The notes: generated by a model not told the origin, from the letters alone. Shown: positions 1-10,853, numbered from the stretch's first letter. The stretch: 24,341 nucleotides of DNA from Silene noctiflora (GCA_009801015.1 VHZZ01013776.1:19862-44202), one strand, 5' to 3'. Program-made: numbers and translations.

Positions 1-480
1 TTATATTGTTTTTCGTTTATGACTATAAATCGCAGGACAAATTTATGTTATAGTCCTTAAATTTTAGGGTATTATACGGATATTACCCTTCATAAACATT
101 TTGTGGTAGATTGACCTAACCATAGCGTGAGTTCGTTAGGACCCGATCTAAGGCTTGACACTAATATCGAGAGGTGGATGTCTTTAGGCCTAGACTTTTA
201 TCTTTTATTATGCATTTCTAATCTAGCATGAACCATTTATCTATGCATGTGTGACCCGGCCCCCTACACTTCTTTCATTTATATTGTTTACATCTTTTAA
301 ATAATTCTGTTATCATCAACTCAACCCCCCCAAAAAAAAGTAACTCGACCTAGATAAGACCAATCCATAGCAACTCACAAGGTAGACAAATTTCTCTCTG
401 TGGTTCGACCCCTATTACTACATTCATTTGTTATTAGGGTAATTTATCTTTACATAGGTGTGCGATAGCCTGTGTCAATG
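1..480. mobile_element. Degenerate repeat remnant, possibly Athila-like LTR/leader
   Basis: No gene is visible in this stretch. The segment around 390-470 (a 'ctctctgtggttcgacccc' string and a 'gtgtgcgatagcc' string) resembles the end-of-LTR and leader region of Athila-type Ty3/gypsy elements as I remember them. No PBS, LTR pair or target duplication can be seen. The assignment is recall-based inference; the region could be another old retroelement. Confidence 0.28.
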
Positions 481-489
481 TTATTCTGT

Positions 490-784
490 ATGAGGGTGGG
501 GTTAAGATGAGGGCAGAGTCCTCAATTCAAGCTGAAGCCCTGGGGTCCGTAGGGCCTTAATCTGGGCACGTCAGTCGGGCTTGTTTCACCTTCATGTTTC
601 TTCTGATTATTTGCAGGTTGTGAGTCAAATTGCAGGTATTCAGGAGGCTCATCATAAAACGAGTGGAATTATTCGCGACATCCATCATTTAGAGCCTTTT
701 TTTCATTGTTTAAGTTTTAGTTTTATTCCTAGGGTTGCGAGTGCTCGAGCTCATGGACTAGCCAAACGAGCACTTAATTTGTAA
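490..784 (+). pseudogene. RNase H-like (RVT_3 type) domain fragment, probably LINE-derived
   Basis: Translation shows the hallmarks of the plant RNase H domain found at the end of LINE polyproteins and related dispersed copies: a 'QAEALG' block with the usual glutamate (about 520-540), a 'SSDYLQVV' block with the usual aspartate (about 599-622), and a terminal 'RAHGLAKRAL' helix (about 748-777). The first block is in a different frame from the other two, so there is a frameshift near 545-555. No start codon or complete domain is present. The frame closes with TAA at 782-784, 22 bases before a run of 18 A, which fits the 3' end of a retroposed copy. A relic of a host RNase H-like gene is an alternative. 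Confidence 0.5.
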
Positions 785-806
785 GCAACTTGTTCTACTG
801 TTGGCC

Positions 807-832
807 AAAAAAAAAAAAAAAAAACCCCCCCC
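807..832. repeat. A18 run followed directly by C8 run
   Basis: Eighteen A (807-824) are followed immediately by eight C (825-832). The A run is plausibly the poly(A) tail of the RNase H-bearing retroposed piece. The C run begins the GC-rich segment that follows. Homopolymers of this kind are also prone to assembly error. Confidence 0.6.
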
Positions 833-902
833 GGCCCCACAAAACCTTCCCCCGCGGGGGCGGGGCGAGCCCCGCCAAAACCCGCCCCATTGACATCCCT
901 AA
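825..902 (-). mobile_element. GC-rich hAT-like transposon end (fragment)
   Basis: Read on the minus strand, this segment begins near 902 with TAGGGATGTCAATGGGGCGG and continues as G-rich sequence. That opening resembles the ends of a common class of plant hAT-type elements as I remember them. No second terminal repeat and no target duplication were found, so this is at best a truncated end. It abuts, and may overlap, the SINE-like sequence that follows. Confidence 0.35.
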
Positions 903-1009
903 TCTAGTGGTTAAGACGGAGGTATTGTGGACAATACGTCCCAGGTTCGAATCCCCATCCCTAATGCGACTTTGTGCGCGCTTCGTGAAAAAAAAAAAAA
1001 AAAAAAAAA
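891..1009 (+). mobile_element. tRNA-derived SINE with poly(A) tail
   Basis: A box A-like string TAGTGGTTAAGA (905-916) and a consensus box B GGTTCGAATCC (944-954) sit about 30 bases apart, as in the internal RNA polymerase III promoter of tRNA genes. The sequence continues past the tRNA-like part and ends in 22 A (988-1009). That combination is typical of tRNA-derived SINEs. I see no clear target duplication, and the 5' boundary (about 891-900) is uncertain because it touches the GC-rich hAT-like segment. Confidence 0.6.
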
Positions 1010-1377
1010 TTTAAACATTTTCCCAACAATTAAACTTGTTAAATCTACTCGTAAGAAATTTCTTCAATCTCAATAAAATTCTTCAACTATAACCCTAATT
1101 TCAACCATTAAACCTCTCGAATCGACAATCAAACAATAAAAGAGTGGTAGTACTACATTTTCGGTTTTCTACTAGACCAATTATCAATTGTAGCTGTAAA
1201 CACCAAAATGAATAGAGTAAAAATGTTGAAATAAAAGACAGATGATCTAGGGGAGTAGTGGTGGATTGGTAGATGACTAGATGACTAGATAACTAGATGA
1301 CTAGATGTTTAGGGGCAGTGGTTTATTCTCCCTCTTTTTCTCCGACCATGGTGTGATTCATACTCCTCGGTAATCTT
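1010..1377. other. AT-rich upstream region of the PPR gene
   Basis: No gene or RNA is recognisable. The stretch is AT-rich and contains a short tandem octamer (1270-1307). The reading frame of the PPR gene is closed upstream by TGA at 1354-1356. Confidence 0.5.
1270..1307. repeat. Tandem octamer TAGATGAC, 4.75 copies
   Basis: TAGATGAC is repeated head to tail from 1270 to 1307; the third unit reads TAGATAAC and the last is partial. It lies about 70 bases upstream of the open PPR frame. It looks like a small microsatellite. Confidence 0.85.
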
Positions 1378-3479
1378 ATTCGTCTCTCTCATTTTCATTC
1401 TTCTTCTCTTTTTCGATTTCATTCCCTTTTTCTTCCTCGTTTTTATCGTGCTATTAACGACCTTCGAGAATTGATTCAATGTAATCATGCTGCTGTCGAC
1501 CCTCGTTTGTTTCTCGAGTCTGTTAGACAACAATGCCGATCTGGGTTCACTACAATTCATGTTCCCGTTTCGTTATTTCATCAACTCAACTCTCTTCGCC
1601 CTCGCCCTCGCCCTTCTATTATTACCTTCAATCAGCTCTTTACTGCCATGTCTAAGATTAAACCCCATCCCCCCTTTTCTACAATCATTACTCTCTATAA
1701 CCACCTTGAACTGTCCGGTCGCCGCCCTGATATGCATTCCATTGGTATTCTCGCTAAGTGTTATTCCTCCTTGGGCCGTCTTGATTTTGCCTTCTTTCTT
1801 CTGGGCAAGCACGTTAAGCTTGGCTATCCACCTAATGTTGTCATCGTAAATACCTTACTCAATGGATTAATTGATTCTCATAAGTTGGACCAAGCTTTTC
1901 AATTATTAAATAAAACCGTCAAGCTTGGGATACAGCCCAACCTTGTTACTCACGGTTCTATGCTCAAAGGTCTTTGCCAATCTGGCGACAATGCTGGTGC
2001 TCTACGTTTGTTTCGGAATATGGAGTCTACAACCTCTTTTAAGCCCGATATTTTCATTTATAACATCATGATTAACGGTCTTCGTAAAGACAAATTGTTG
2101 CCTCAAGCACTTAGTCTTTTCAAGGAGATGGCAGCCAAGAACATTTTGCCCCACGTTATCACATACAATATCCTAATTCGAGGACTCTGTAGTTTAAGGC
2201 TTTGGGATGATGCTAAGGGATTGTTGAATGAGATGTTGGACAGCAACACTCCTCCCGACACTGAAACTTACAACACCTTAGTTGACATGTACTGTAAAGA
2301 AGGAAATGTCGATGAAGCAAAAATTATATTTGAATTGATGAATAAGAGAGGTGTGCACGCTGATATTATTACTTACAATGCTTTTTTGGATGGGTATTGT
2401 TTGCGTGGAGAGATGGAGGAGGCATAAAAACTCCTGGATATTATGGCGAAAGATGGCGTCATGCCGGACGATGTGACTTTCAATAGTTTAATCAGTGGAT
2501 ACTGCAAGTCTAATAAGGTTGACAAAGCTTTAGAGATGCTCCAGGACATGCATCTTAAAGGAACCCATATAACCCCAGATGTATTCGCCTATAGCACCAT
2601 TATAAATGCCTTGTGCAAGGATGACAGACTCCAACTTGCACTCCAGCTTTTTAAAGAGATGCAAGATCGAGGAGTGAAACCCAATGTGGTCACTTACAAT
2701 TTATTTCTTGATTGCCTTTTAAGAAATGCACAAATTGATGCGGCAATCTCCTTATGTGAAGATATGGAGAATAATGGAGTGGCCTCTGATATTATTACTT
2801 ATAATATCATAATAAATGGCCTTTGTGAAGCTGGGCGGCCGGTTGAAGCAGTAGCAGTGTTCTCTTGTCTTGTAGCTAAGGGGTTGCGGCCAAATGTAAC
2901 TACCTACACTACAATGATCAAAGTGCTATGTACGCAAGGTAAGTTAGGTGATGCAACCATAGTTTTTAAGGAGATGGCAGACAATGGATGTTCACCAAAC
3001 GAATACACCTACAATACAATTATTAAAGGATTTTTTTATGCTCATGATTTTGCCAAAGCCTTGGATCATCTTCACAATATGAGGAGCCAAGGATTTGTTG
3101 TAGATTCCAGGAACAGGTTTTTATTTCTTGGCTTGCTCACCAATCCTAGTGTTAGTGATACAGACAAAGCTTTGCTTCAAAAGTATTTTCTGGAGAGTAA
3201 TGGTATGTATCTCTTTGCTACTTTGATATTAATGTTTTGATAATGGACTAGTGGAGGCTATGATATACCTTAAACCTCTGCCTTTTCTTGTGATGTATCT
3301 CTTCTTTTCAATTTCTTTGTGCCTCGAAGTTTTTGATCATAAGTTGTGAGCAACAATGGGTGAAGTTAAACTGATTATGGCTCATGTTTTAATCAACAGG
3401 GGAAGAAAAGAGAAGGAAAAAAGAAAACTTAGATTGGAAATTGAGAATCTGTGTAAATCCCAAGCACAAAGGAGGCTAA
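1378..3479 (+). pseudogene. Restorer-of-fertility-like P-class PPR protein, broken copy
   Basis: PPR proteins of this type bind organelle RNA, usually in mitochondria. The translation holds about 13 tandem 35-residue P-class motifs (pattern 'P(D/N)xxTYNxLIxGxCK...A..L...M...G') from about 1700 to 3110. The segment before the repeats ('PSIITFNQLFTAMSKIK') resembles the RFL subfamily. The frame is open from 1357, and 1378-1470 encodes a Ser/Arg/Phe-rich stretch like a mitochondrial presequence, but no in-frame ATG precedes the repeats; the first is at 1648, inside the domain. TAA at 2425-2427 interrupts repeat 7, and the same frame then stays open. A GTATGT donor at 3203 and a CAACAG acceptor before 3400 would remove 197 bases and give a Lys-rich tail ending with TAA at 3479; unspliced, the frame ends at 3240. 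The rest of the frame is clean, so inactivation is recent or the stop is a sequence error. Confidence 0.85.
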
Positions 3480-3551
3480 GCAAGTAAGAAAAATGCTATT
3501 GTGTGACACGAATTAATGGGCTTTCACCTGCATAGAGAAAGGCAGTACTAT

Positions 3552-3683
3552 GGATTGGTCCCTGATGTTATCACGTTTACTATCTTAGCTGATGACTGTA
3601 GTGGATTAAGGGGATGTGTAGAAATCATTGAGCTGTTTTCTTTTCTTGTAGCGAAGGGGTTGCTGCCTCGCATAGAGAACTGA
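3552..3683 (+). pseudogene. Decayed PPR repeat fragment
   Basis: One frame reads 'GLVPDVITFTILADDCSGL' and then 'ELFSFLVAKGLLP', closing with TGA at 3681. This is a PPR helix pair plus the start of the next repeat. The DNA at about 3637-3668 resembles the main gene at about 2859-2891 (roughly 27 of 32 bases by hand), so it looks like a duplicated and decayed piece of the neighbouring gene. It could also lie in that gene's 3' untranslated region. Confidence 0.6.
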
Positions 3684-4904
3684 ATTAGAATGTCAAAAAG
3701 CTTTGAGAGCAAGGGCTATTACACTATGCAAGTTGGAAAATAATTAATGAAAACGAAAGACATTGCATGTTCTCCAAATTGTCTCAGATTCTGTATGAAC
3801 ATGAGCTGATTTCTTAACGTTAATATAATGAAAGGGGGATTCAATGTATGCCAATGTCCTTAAAAACAAACTCTTTGCGGCTGGTGAACAGTGAACACAT
3901 TACCGGGTTCACTAGTATTGTCAGAGATGTAAACAAAGTTTTCTTGTAGTTGTTTTGGAAGAAATGACACTGGGCTATATGGTCTTAATTGGAATATTTT
4001 GTTTGGCAACATGAATTATGCGTGTTTGTGTATAATTTTTTTAGCTTTTTCTCTTCCCTTCCGATTGATTTAACCAAATGCCTTCCTCATCCCGTCGTAT
4101 CTGCAAAAATTTGAGCAGTAGAAAATAGAAATGGAATAGGTGAGAGGCATATTTTATCATGCCTAAAGTGAAGCAAGCAAGTGATACCTTCCTATTTTAG
4201 AAGGCATGTATTCTATGTTTATCAAGGTTTCCTTGTTGTCTAGTTTAAGCTGCTTAATTTTATATACATTTTCCCTTCATTTCTTCTGATTTGGTGTCAA
4301 ATTTGTCACTGACCGAGATTTTTTTTCCATCTAAGATGATCAAGCAAATTGTTTTGAGACGCGCCTTTTTTGGATTAATTGCTATCATGTCCGATTTTCT
4401 GACATGATATGGGGCAGGTTTATGTACCTCATAAGATCAATGATAAATGATGAAGTATTAAGCCATTTGGTGTATTAGATATATTTTGGTTTGGAGGATT
4501 ATTGTCTTTTTGCAACCTCTGTTTTCAATACTAGCTTTAGATTCTCGTGGTTGTTATAGAGTTTTATCGGTTCTGCGTTGTTCACTGATCATTATAGGCA
4601 GAAGAGAAGGATACTGTCAATTTGATGGGGCTTTTGCCGGGCTAGCTACAGTCAACTGTGCAATAGCGAGGTAAGTATAAAAATTTATTGAGCCTTCGAT
4701 TTTATACTAGCTACAAGGATATTATCACAGTTGGCAAATGTATTCGGAAATGTGGTGTCATACTCTTTTCCAGCCATGAATTCTCTTTGAATAACCATTG
4801 AATAAACGCTCCTTTTGTTGAAGTAATTTGAGTTTTATGCTACATTTCCTTTGTCTCATACCATATCAGTTTTCATAAAAGTGTGTTGATGAAGGGACAT
4901 TATT
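3684..4904. other. Non-coding stretch downstream of the PPR gene
   Basis: No gene is supported. A 62-codon open frame at 4486-4674 has no recognisable domain and ends at a GTAAGT-like string (4671-4676), so an unrecognised exon cannot be excluded. Confidence 0.4.
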
Positions 4905-4996
4905 ACTCCCTTCATCTCAATCATTTGTTTACCTTTGGTTAATACCCTCCACGAGAGATTAAAAAAGGTAAACAAATGAATCGGTTCAAGTAACGA
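4905..4996. mobile_element. Stowaway-like MITE relic
   Basis: A perfect 15-bp inverted repeat, TCATTTGTTTACCTT at 4921-4935 and its complement at 4965-4979, is separated by 29 bases. The left side begins 'TACTCCCTTCATCTCAAT', close to the CTCCCTCCGT opening of Stowaway (Tc1/mariner-derived) MITEs. The right outer end no longer matches the left, so that terminus is decayed or replaced. Confidence 0.55.
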
Positions 4997-5088
4997 GACA
5001 TATCTTTGTGATTCCTTACAAAAGCGTATGTACCATTACTATTTCTAACCATATTACTGAATCGGTTCAAGTAACGACACATATCTTT
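4978..5088. repeat. 30-bp direct repeat, two copies
   Basis: The strings at 4978-5007 and 5059-5088, both starting GAATCGGTTCAAGTAACGA, differ at one base and are offset by 81 bp. The first overlaps the right arm of the MITE, so the duplication includes or follows that end of the element. Confidence 0.85.
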
Positions 5089-5924
5089 CCCTCAGACTAC
5101 CGACAAATGAGGGGGAGGCATTTGAAGCAAGAAAGTTGAGCACCTTTTTATGGAAGGTTATATGTTGGGAACAGTGTCAGGAACATGGTTGTTCATGTCT
5201 GTTTTGAAGCGGAGCGACACGAGGATTGGACAAAGTCGGAGTTAAATGGCAACTTCACGTCTCAAAGGGATGGTTAAAGGCCATTGTTGGTGGGGAATGT
5301 AAAATTGCGTTGCTTAATAATTTAATATAATCAGCCTGAATGACGGCGAAATCTGAATGTAATATATTGACATATTGACATGCTTTGTTTACAAGGCTAC
5401 TTCAAGCTTGCTTTTGCCGCAATCGACAGTCTGTGAACTCTTCCTTGGGGAGCCATTACGATCGAACTTTACAATGAACAATTTAAGATCAATGGCATTA
5501 CTTTGACTGACCGAAATGTCACATTGACTATTAGAGGGAGAGTTCCATCAGGTTAAAGGTTGGTTCATAGTATAAGCTTTTAACACTCAACATATGTATA
5601 CTTCTCGGTTAAATCTCGTAACTGTAAAATCTGCTTAAAACATGATTAACCCTGAACGACTATAATCATACTTCGTCCACCATGCATAAAACACAGTTAA
5701 TAATCTACGCATTCGAATTATGAATTACTCAAAAATTTAATGAAGCTTAAAGATGAACACCTACCTATGATTAGAATACCCTTAAAATAAAGAAATTGAT
5801 GTAATTAATCACAGTTTCTCCTAAATACATTCACAAGATATAATTATCCAACATTCCTACCATGGCCAAAAGCAAAAACAGAAGCATTTCTGCCCTTGAA
5901 GGAAAATTTGCTCAAAATTTTTTT
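5089..5924. other. Intergenic region between convergent PPR and RING-PHD genes
   Basis: No coding region, RNA gene or clear repeat was recognised. Both flanking genes point into this interval, so it should contain their 3' untranslated regions and polyadenylation sites. I could not pin these down. Confidence 0.4.
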
Positions 5925-8685
5925 CTAATATCTAAAATCATAGTGTGGTGCCACCATTATGTCCACAAAACTCTTCACAATGAGTTTCACGAAACCCTGA
6001 AAACAAACTAAGCAACAACCGTTCATTGGACTCGTCTCCACATTAGCCAACATATCAAGGAGATGGGTGCAAATAGGAGGATGTACTGCGAATGTATCCC
6101 GCCTTTGCGGCTCTAACCCATACGCCGCCATAATTGTGTGCTCGGATCTCTTTATAATCTCCAAGTAAATGTTGTCACCTGCAGCCAGATTGTGGACCAC
6201 AATTCAGAAAATAAGCAATAATATTCCCCAGAAGACGAGTAACACGTGGATGTGGCAGGACCTCTTCACATATGCCATCATGCCTGTGTCTTACATGCTC
6301 AAGGTATGGCTACATCATAGGTACCCAACAGTCCAACACTTGACATGCCCAACACTTTCCCCTCTAAAGATTGGGAGGCTTGCATGAAAAAAAATTAGAG
6401 AAAGACGAGTGTATAAATCAAATAATATTATTTTCGATCATTTGAAGATGTTTTTTGTCAAACGTCTTGCCATTGCGATTCAAAATTTCTAAATGTTTCA
6501 TCGTTTCAAATAAAATTTTGATGAGACGGCAAGTCTCCATACTTGTATCAATAAAATATAAATACTGGCATGGCCAATAACATATTCCTTTTTTTGGGCA
6601 TGGTGAGGCAGGGTTCTGAGCTCAGAAGAGTTAAGAAGTTTTTCACTTAAAGTTCTGTATTTGACGGTTGAAACTACCAAGTATAGTACTTACACAAAAT
6701 TCAAGCTAATCTACCCAAAGCATGGTCAAAATGCGGGGTTCTGTGGATGACCATAAATATAAAAATCATCCTCTATATAATGCTGACAACAATTAATTAA
6801 AAAAAAAAAACTTACCTATGCTCATACTTCGAGGCATGCTCTGAAGTTGATTTTCCACTATTGAATGCACTTCTCGTTTCACACAATTTGCATGTTCATC
6901 CTCCCTGTTCTCTGAGGATAAGCCGCCAGTGTCAGGTCCCATGTTTGATCTACTGGTGCAGGGTTGGAGTGTTCCTCTAGTAGATAGCTGGGACTGAGTG
7001 GCCTCCAAATGTATGCTGTCCAGTCCACTCCAAGCTCTGTGGCCATGAGATAAACCATCTGCGTCTGGTAAGGGTTGACCTACATGTCGTGTCATGTTGC
7101 CAAGTCTTTCATGCCCAGAATCCATATTCTGCATGCTATGAGGATAACTTTCATTATATCTACCGAATTGTTGAACACTATGAGACGTTCCTACATGTGT
7201 TCTACCATGATGGAAAGTTGTATTAACCCCGAGACCTATTATATTTCCCAAAGAACTTAATTCACCTCCAGTTTGACTCATTCTATTTGAAAGAATATAA
7301 TGTATCTGACGGTGTATTCTACGTCTTCCTGAAACAGTAGATACCCCAATGCCAGAACCTGGAGAAGGAAGTTGAAGGCCACTTCCAGAAAACCTCGGAG
7401 AGGCGAGAAGCCCATCTCCTTGACTTAATGGCGTTTCAGGAATTGTCACATTGAGGTCTATTTCCGACATGTTCTCATACGTGGTCTGTCTATCAGAAGC
7501 ACTAGCACCTGCACGTTGTTCGGCCATGAGACCCTGAAATTGAGGCTGTGATGATGCAAGAACAGCTGGTCTACAACCATCACAATACCAATTTCCTTCA
7601 GGCACTTCCCGTCCAAGACCAACACAATATGTGTGCGCTGGTGAATCACAAACATCACATAGCAACATGAGGGCATCATCTCCACCTTGATGGCACTCAG
7701 TACATATGACATTTTCGTAAGGATTTAAAAAGTCCCGAAGTTCCTCTTCAGAAGGTTGGTAAACCTGCATCAAACAAAATCTGGTTCAATGAAAGAAGAG
7801 CTGAATGTAGAAAAGAAAAAAGAACGAAAATACCCATTATATACACCCTTGCCACTTGCATATGTTGCATTAAAAACGGATCCAAATCAAACTTAAGCAA
7901 ATGGTAAGACAGAGGGAGTAGTCTGCAGGACCTAGGTACCGACAACAATGAAGGAAAAAAGAGGGAGGAGGAGAAGTAGCAAGACTTTGAGGAGCCCCAT
8001 AGGCTAACATAGTTTTAAAAACAGTACCTGATCACGCTCAGGAACTGTTACTACTGTCTTCTTTTGATCAAACCCTTTTCCGCATCTCGGGGCCTTACTT
8101 ATCGTCACGAATCTCTGCTTACATAATGGGCAACGCGTTTCCACTTTTGACCATTCCATAATGCATGCAAAACAGAAAAAATGTGTACAACAGTTAAGTG
8201 TTCCCCTGACAGAGCTTTTTCCCTCTTCTGTTAAGCAAATACCACAAACAGGCTTCCCGATATCATTTCTTGTCTCCTCTGCCTTCTCTTTGCCTTTCCT
8301 GGCAGGAGGTTTATTTGGCTTACAAAAGGCTTCATCTTCCTGCATTTTTCTTGAACTTCTCAAATTTGTGGCCAAGGCTCTACAATACAGGTCGGCTTCT
8401 CTGACTTGCTCCCTTTCTTCCTCAGATATAGTGAACTCACGGTCAGATGAGTCAGAGCAAATATCTAAATCCGAATCAACAGTTGCTCTTTTCTTATGTC
8501 CACGTTTTCTTTTTTTCTGGTTTCTAACAGCCGATCCCTTTTTTTTCCTTCCCTGTTTAGAAGCTTTCCTTGCTGTCCCTGCTCTTCTCACAGAAGTTTT
8601 CCTCTTTGATGTGGTCCTCCTTTTCTTGGTCTTTGACTTTGCCTTAGGAAATCGCTTCTCATCCTCCTCCTCCTCCTCCTCCTCC

Positions 8686-8716
<31 letters not shown>

Positions 8717-9377
8717 AATGTTCAAATTCGTTGGGTGCAAACTCAACATCATCCGAGTCATCCGAGTCATCATCATCGTCGTCACATATAACTTTTCTTC
8801 TCTTCTTTGACCTATTTACAACAATTTTCCTAGATTTTCGAGATCCTTTCTGAGTCCTTAGTTTTGGTTTTACCACAGTTCTCCACATACCTTCTCTTTC
8901 AACTTTTTCATCTTTTTCATCATCATCATCTTCATCATCATCGTCATCTTCTTCTTTTTCTTTTTCTTCTGCTTCTTCTTCCTCTTCCTCCTCTTCCTCA
9001 TACTCCTCCTCCTCCACCTCCTCCACCTCCTCCTCCTCCTCCTCTAGAGATTCATATTCATCAGGTCTAAACTCATCATCATCTGAGTCATCATCATCGT
9101 GACGAGTAACTTTTCTTCTCTTCTTTGATCTTTTTAAACCATTTTGCCTAGATTTTGAAACTGCTTTTTTAGCTCTCTGTTTTGATTTTACCACAGTTCT
9201 CCGGCCATTTTCTTCCTCCTCCTCAAAGCAGCTTTCTTCTACTAAAGCATCTCCTACCAAGGAGTCCAAATCATCAGACTGCTCATCTACTTCGTCGGCT
9301 TCTGCCACATAGTCTTCGTCCGAATCCTCTGAATCCATAATTTTTTTCTGCAATGTTTGGCTACCTCTTTGCTTCAT
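5925..9377 (-). CDS. RING and PHD finger protein (chromatin reader / E3 ligase-like)
   Basis: Three exons join in phase: 9377-8028, 7764-6816 and 6178-5925 (TAG at 5925-5927), giving 850 residues. Splice sites are CAG|GTACTG with TGATGCAG|GTT, and ATAG|GTAAGT with GCTGCAG|GTG. Residues 1-330 are Lys/Arg-rich nuclear-localisation-like segments alternating with long Asp/Glu tracts. A C3HC4 RING lies at 378-419 (C378, C381, C396, H399, C402, C405, C416, C419) and a C4HC3 PHD finger at 471-514. After a Ser-rich linker, a conserved C-terminal block follows (HTIMAAYGLE, then a CC..CF pair), matching the end of plant RING-PHD proteins as I remember them. RING suggests ubiquitin ligase activity and PHD suggests histone-tail binding, both inferred from family. 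The gene looks intact. The start is uncertain: see the 5' exon. Confidence 0.85.
8650..9050. repeat. Trinucleotide-rich low-complexity tracts in exon 1
   Basis: On the + strand these are runs of TCC, TCA and TTC units (main blocks 8661-8716 and 8920-9047). They encode the Asp/Glu tracts of the RING-PHD protein on the minus strand. Length polymorphism is likely. Confidence 0.8.
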
Positions 9378-9401
9378 ACCAGCCTTCCTTCCTCTCCCCG
9401 T

Positions 9402-10853
9402 CTATTTATCACACAAGGCCACAAGAGTAAATATTCCAGATTTTAATCATGGAATTTTCAATGCACATTGACTTTAGAGTATAGGCTCAAGATGCAAGCA
9501 GAGTAAAAATAGTATCAATGCAATCAAAGTTCCGGTTCCCTAATTCTCTATCTAGTAGGAAAAAAATCAAAATTTTAAAGGATCATATCAAAAATATTAC
9601 CAAGAAATAATTGCGCCAAATTCCTTCTCATTTTGAGGCCTATACCAAATTTGAACTGATAACGCCATATTATAATTAATAGGTATTGCTGCAGCATCAG
9701 TGATCTTAACCTTTTAACCAAAAGATTACTTTCTCAAGCACAACACCATTAAACCATAACAAATATGGCAGATACAAGCTATTCCCTAATTCCATAATGA
9801 TAACCGATCTATTATGGTCTATCAGCTCAATCTCCTTACACACATAGTTGGCCAGATACGGAAAAAATCACTCTAATTTCCTAAGCCTCATCCATCTATA
9901 AACCATCACCAATTCTACTACCGACTATCACAAAAACAAGACCAATATATCCTGCCATCGGAGTAATGGACAGTCAAGCACAATCAAACAAGCTAATGTA
10001 TAGAAAAACCCTAGATAACTTATGCACGATCATTTGCTTGAATTTCAGCATAATACATCACAATCCAATAACAAATACAAACAAGGCAAATCATCAAATT
10101 TTGCAAATTTTCCAGTCATCCCAGAAAACCAATATCATTTGACACAATCTCCGGATCGTAAAATGTTCCATCATCTACATCCATCTACAATAAACTAAAT
10201 CAGAATTGCAAATACAATTCCCTAACAAAACACATGCATCAAATTTTCGAATAGGAAAGATGGTCATCGAAAAAACATCAACTTTCCCCAATACAAAATT
10301 CATGCATCAAATCATTGAATTGCACAAGAAAATCTACTCAATTATGAAATTGATAATCCAAAATAACATCAATTTTTCCCCAAAACAAAACAAAACACAT
10401 GCATCAAATGATCTAATGCATAACAAAATCAGCTTCAAATCTGAACTTTATTAACAAAAAACAACCCATCAAATTTTCATCACACACAACCCAAATTCAA
10501 GAACAACCCATCACTGATTTTTCCCAATTCACCTTACCCTTAATTTAAAAAAAAGTAATCATACCAACCCATTATTTTATTTATTATTATTTTTTTTTTT
10601 TTGAAAAAATGAATAATTTATAGCATGCTTAAATAAATACCTCCAATTTTAAAAAATTAAGTGTTACAATTAATTGAGCCACTAAAGCGAAAATGAAAGA
10701 GGTTCAAATTTATTTTTTTAATGCAATCCTATATAATATAAATGATTTTAAGTATAAAAAAATAAAAAAATAAATAAATAAATAAATAAAAAGAATATAA
10801 ATAATAGAATTAGAAATTAGAAATAGAGGTAATATAGAGAGAGAATTAGGTAC
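9402..10853 (-). other. Probable first intron of the RING-PHD gene
   Basis: On the minus strand a CAG|GTACCT donor lies at 10854/10853 and an AAATAG|ACGGGG acceptor at 9402/9401, bounding 1,452 bases. The minus strand is T-rich throughout, as expected for a plant intron. No other gene is visible. It contains a thrice-repeated CATGCATCAAAT string and an AT-only stretch around 10570-10800. Confidence 0.5.
10233..10409. repeat. Three copies of CATGCATCAAAT in the intron
   Basis: Identical 12-mers occur at 10233-10244, 10301-10312 and 10398-10409. The second and third copies are each preceded by a related stretch ('ACATCAA' plus a run of T and C, then 'CCCCAA'), so this looks like a degenerate direct repeat. 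CATGCA is also the core of the plant RY element, but no function can be claimed. Confidence 0.7.

Noticed and set aside
891..963. A functional tRNA gene suggested by boxes A and B
   Set aside because: No convincing acceptor stem or cloverleaf could be drawn, and the transcript-like unit runs on to a 22-base A tail. That fits a SINE better.
8161..9070. Long Ser-rich and Pro/His-rich open frames on the + strand
   Set aside because: They are antisense readings of the Asp/Glu tracts of the RING-PHD exon and have no domain of their own.
10206..10454. An 82-codon + strand frame in the 5' intron
   Set aside because: It is an AT-rich chance frame over the repeated CATGCATCAAAT region, without any domain.
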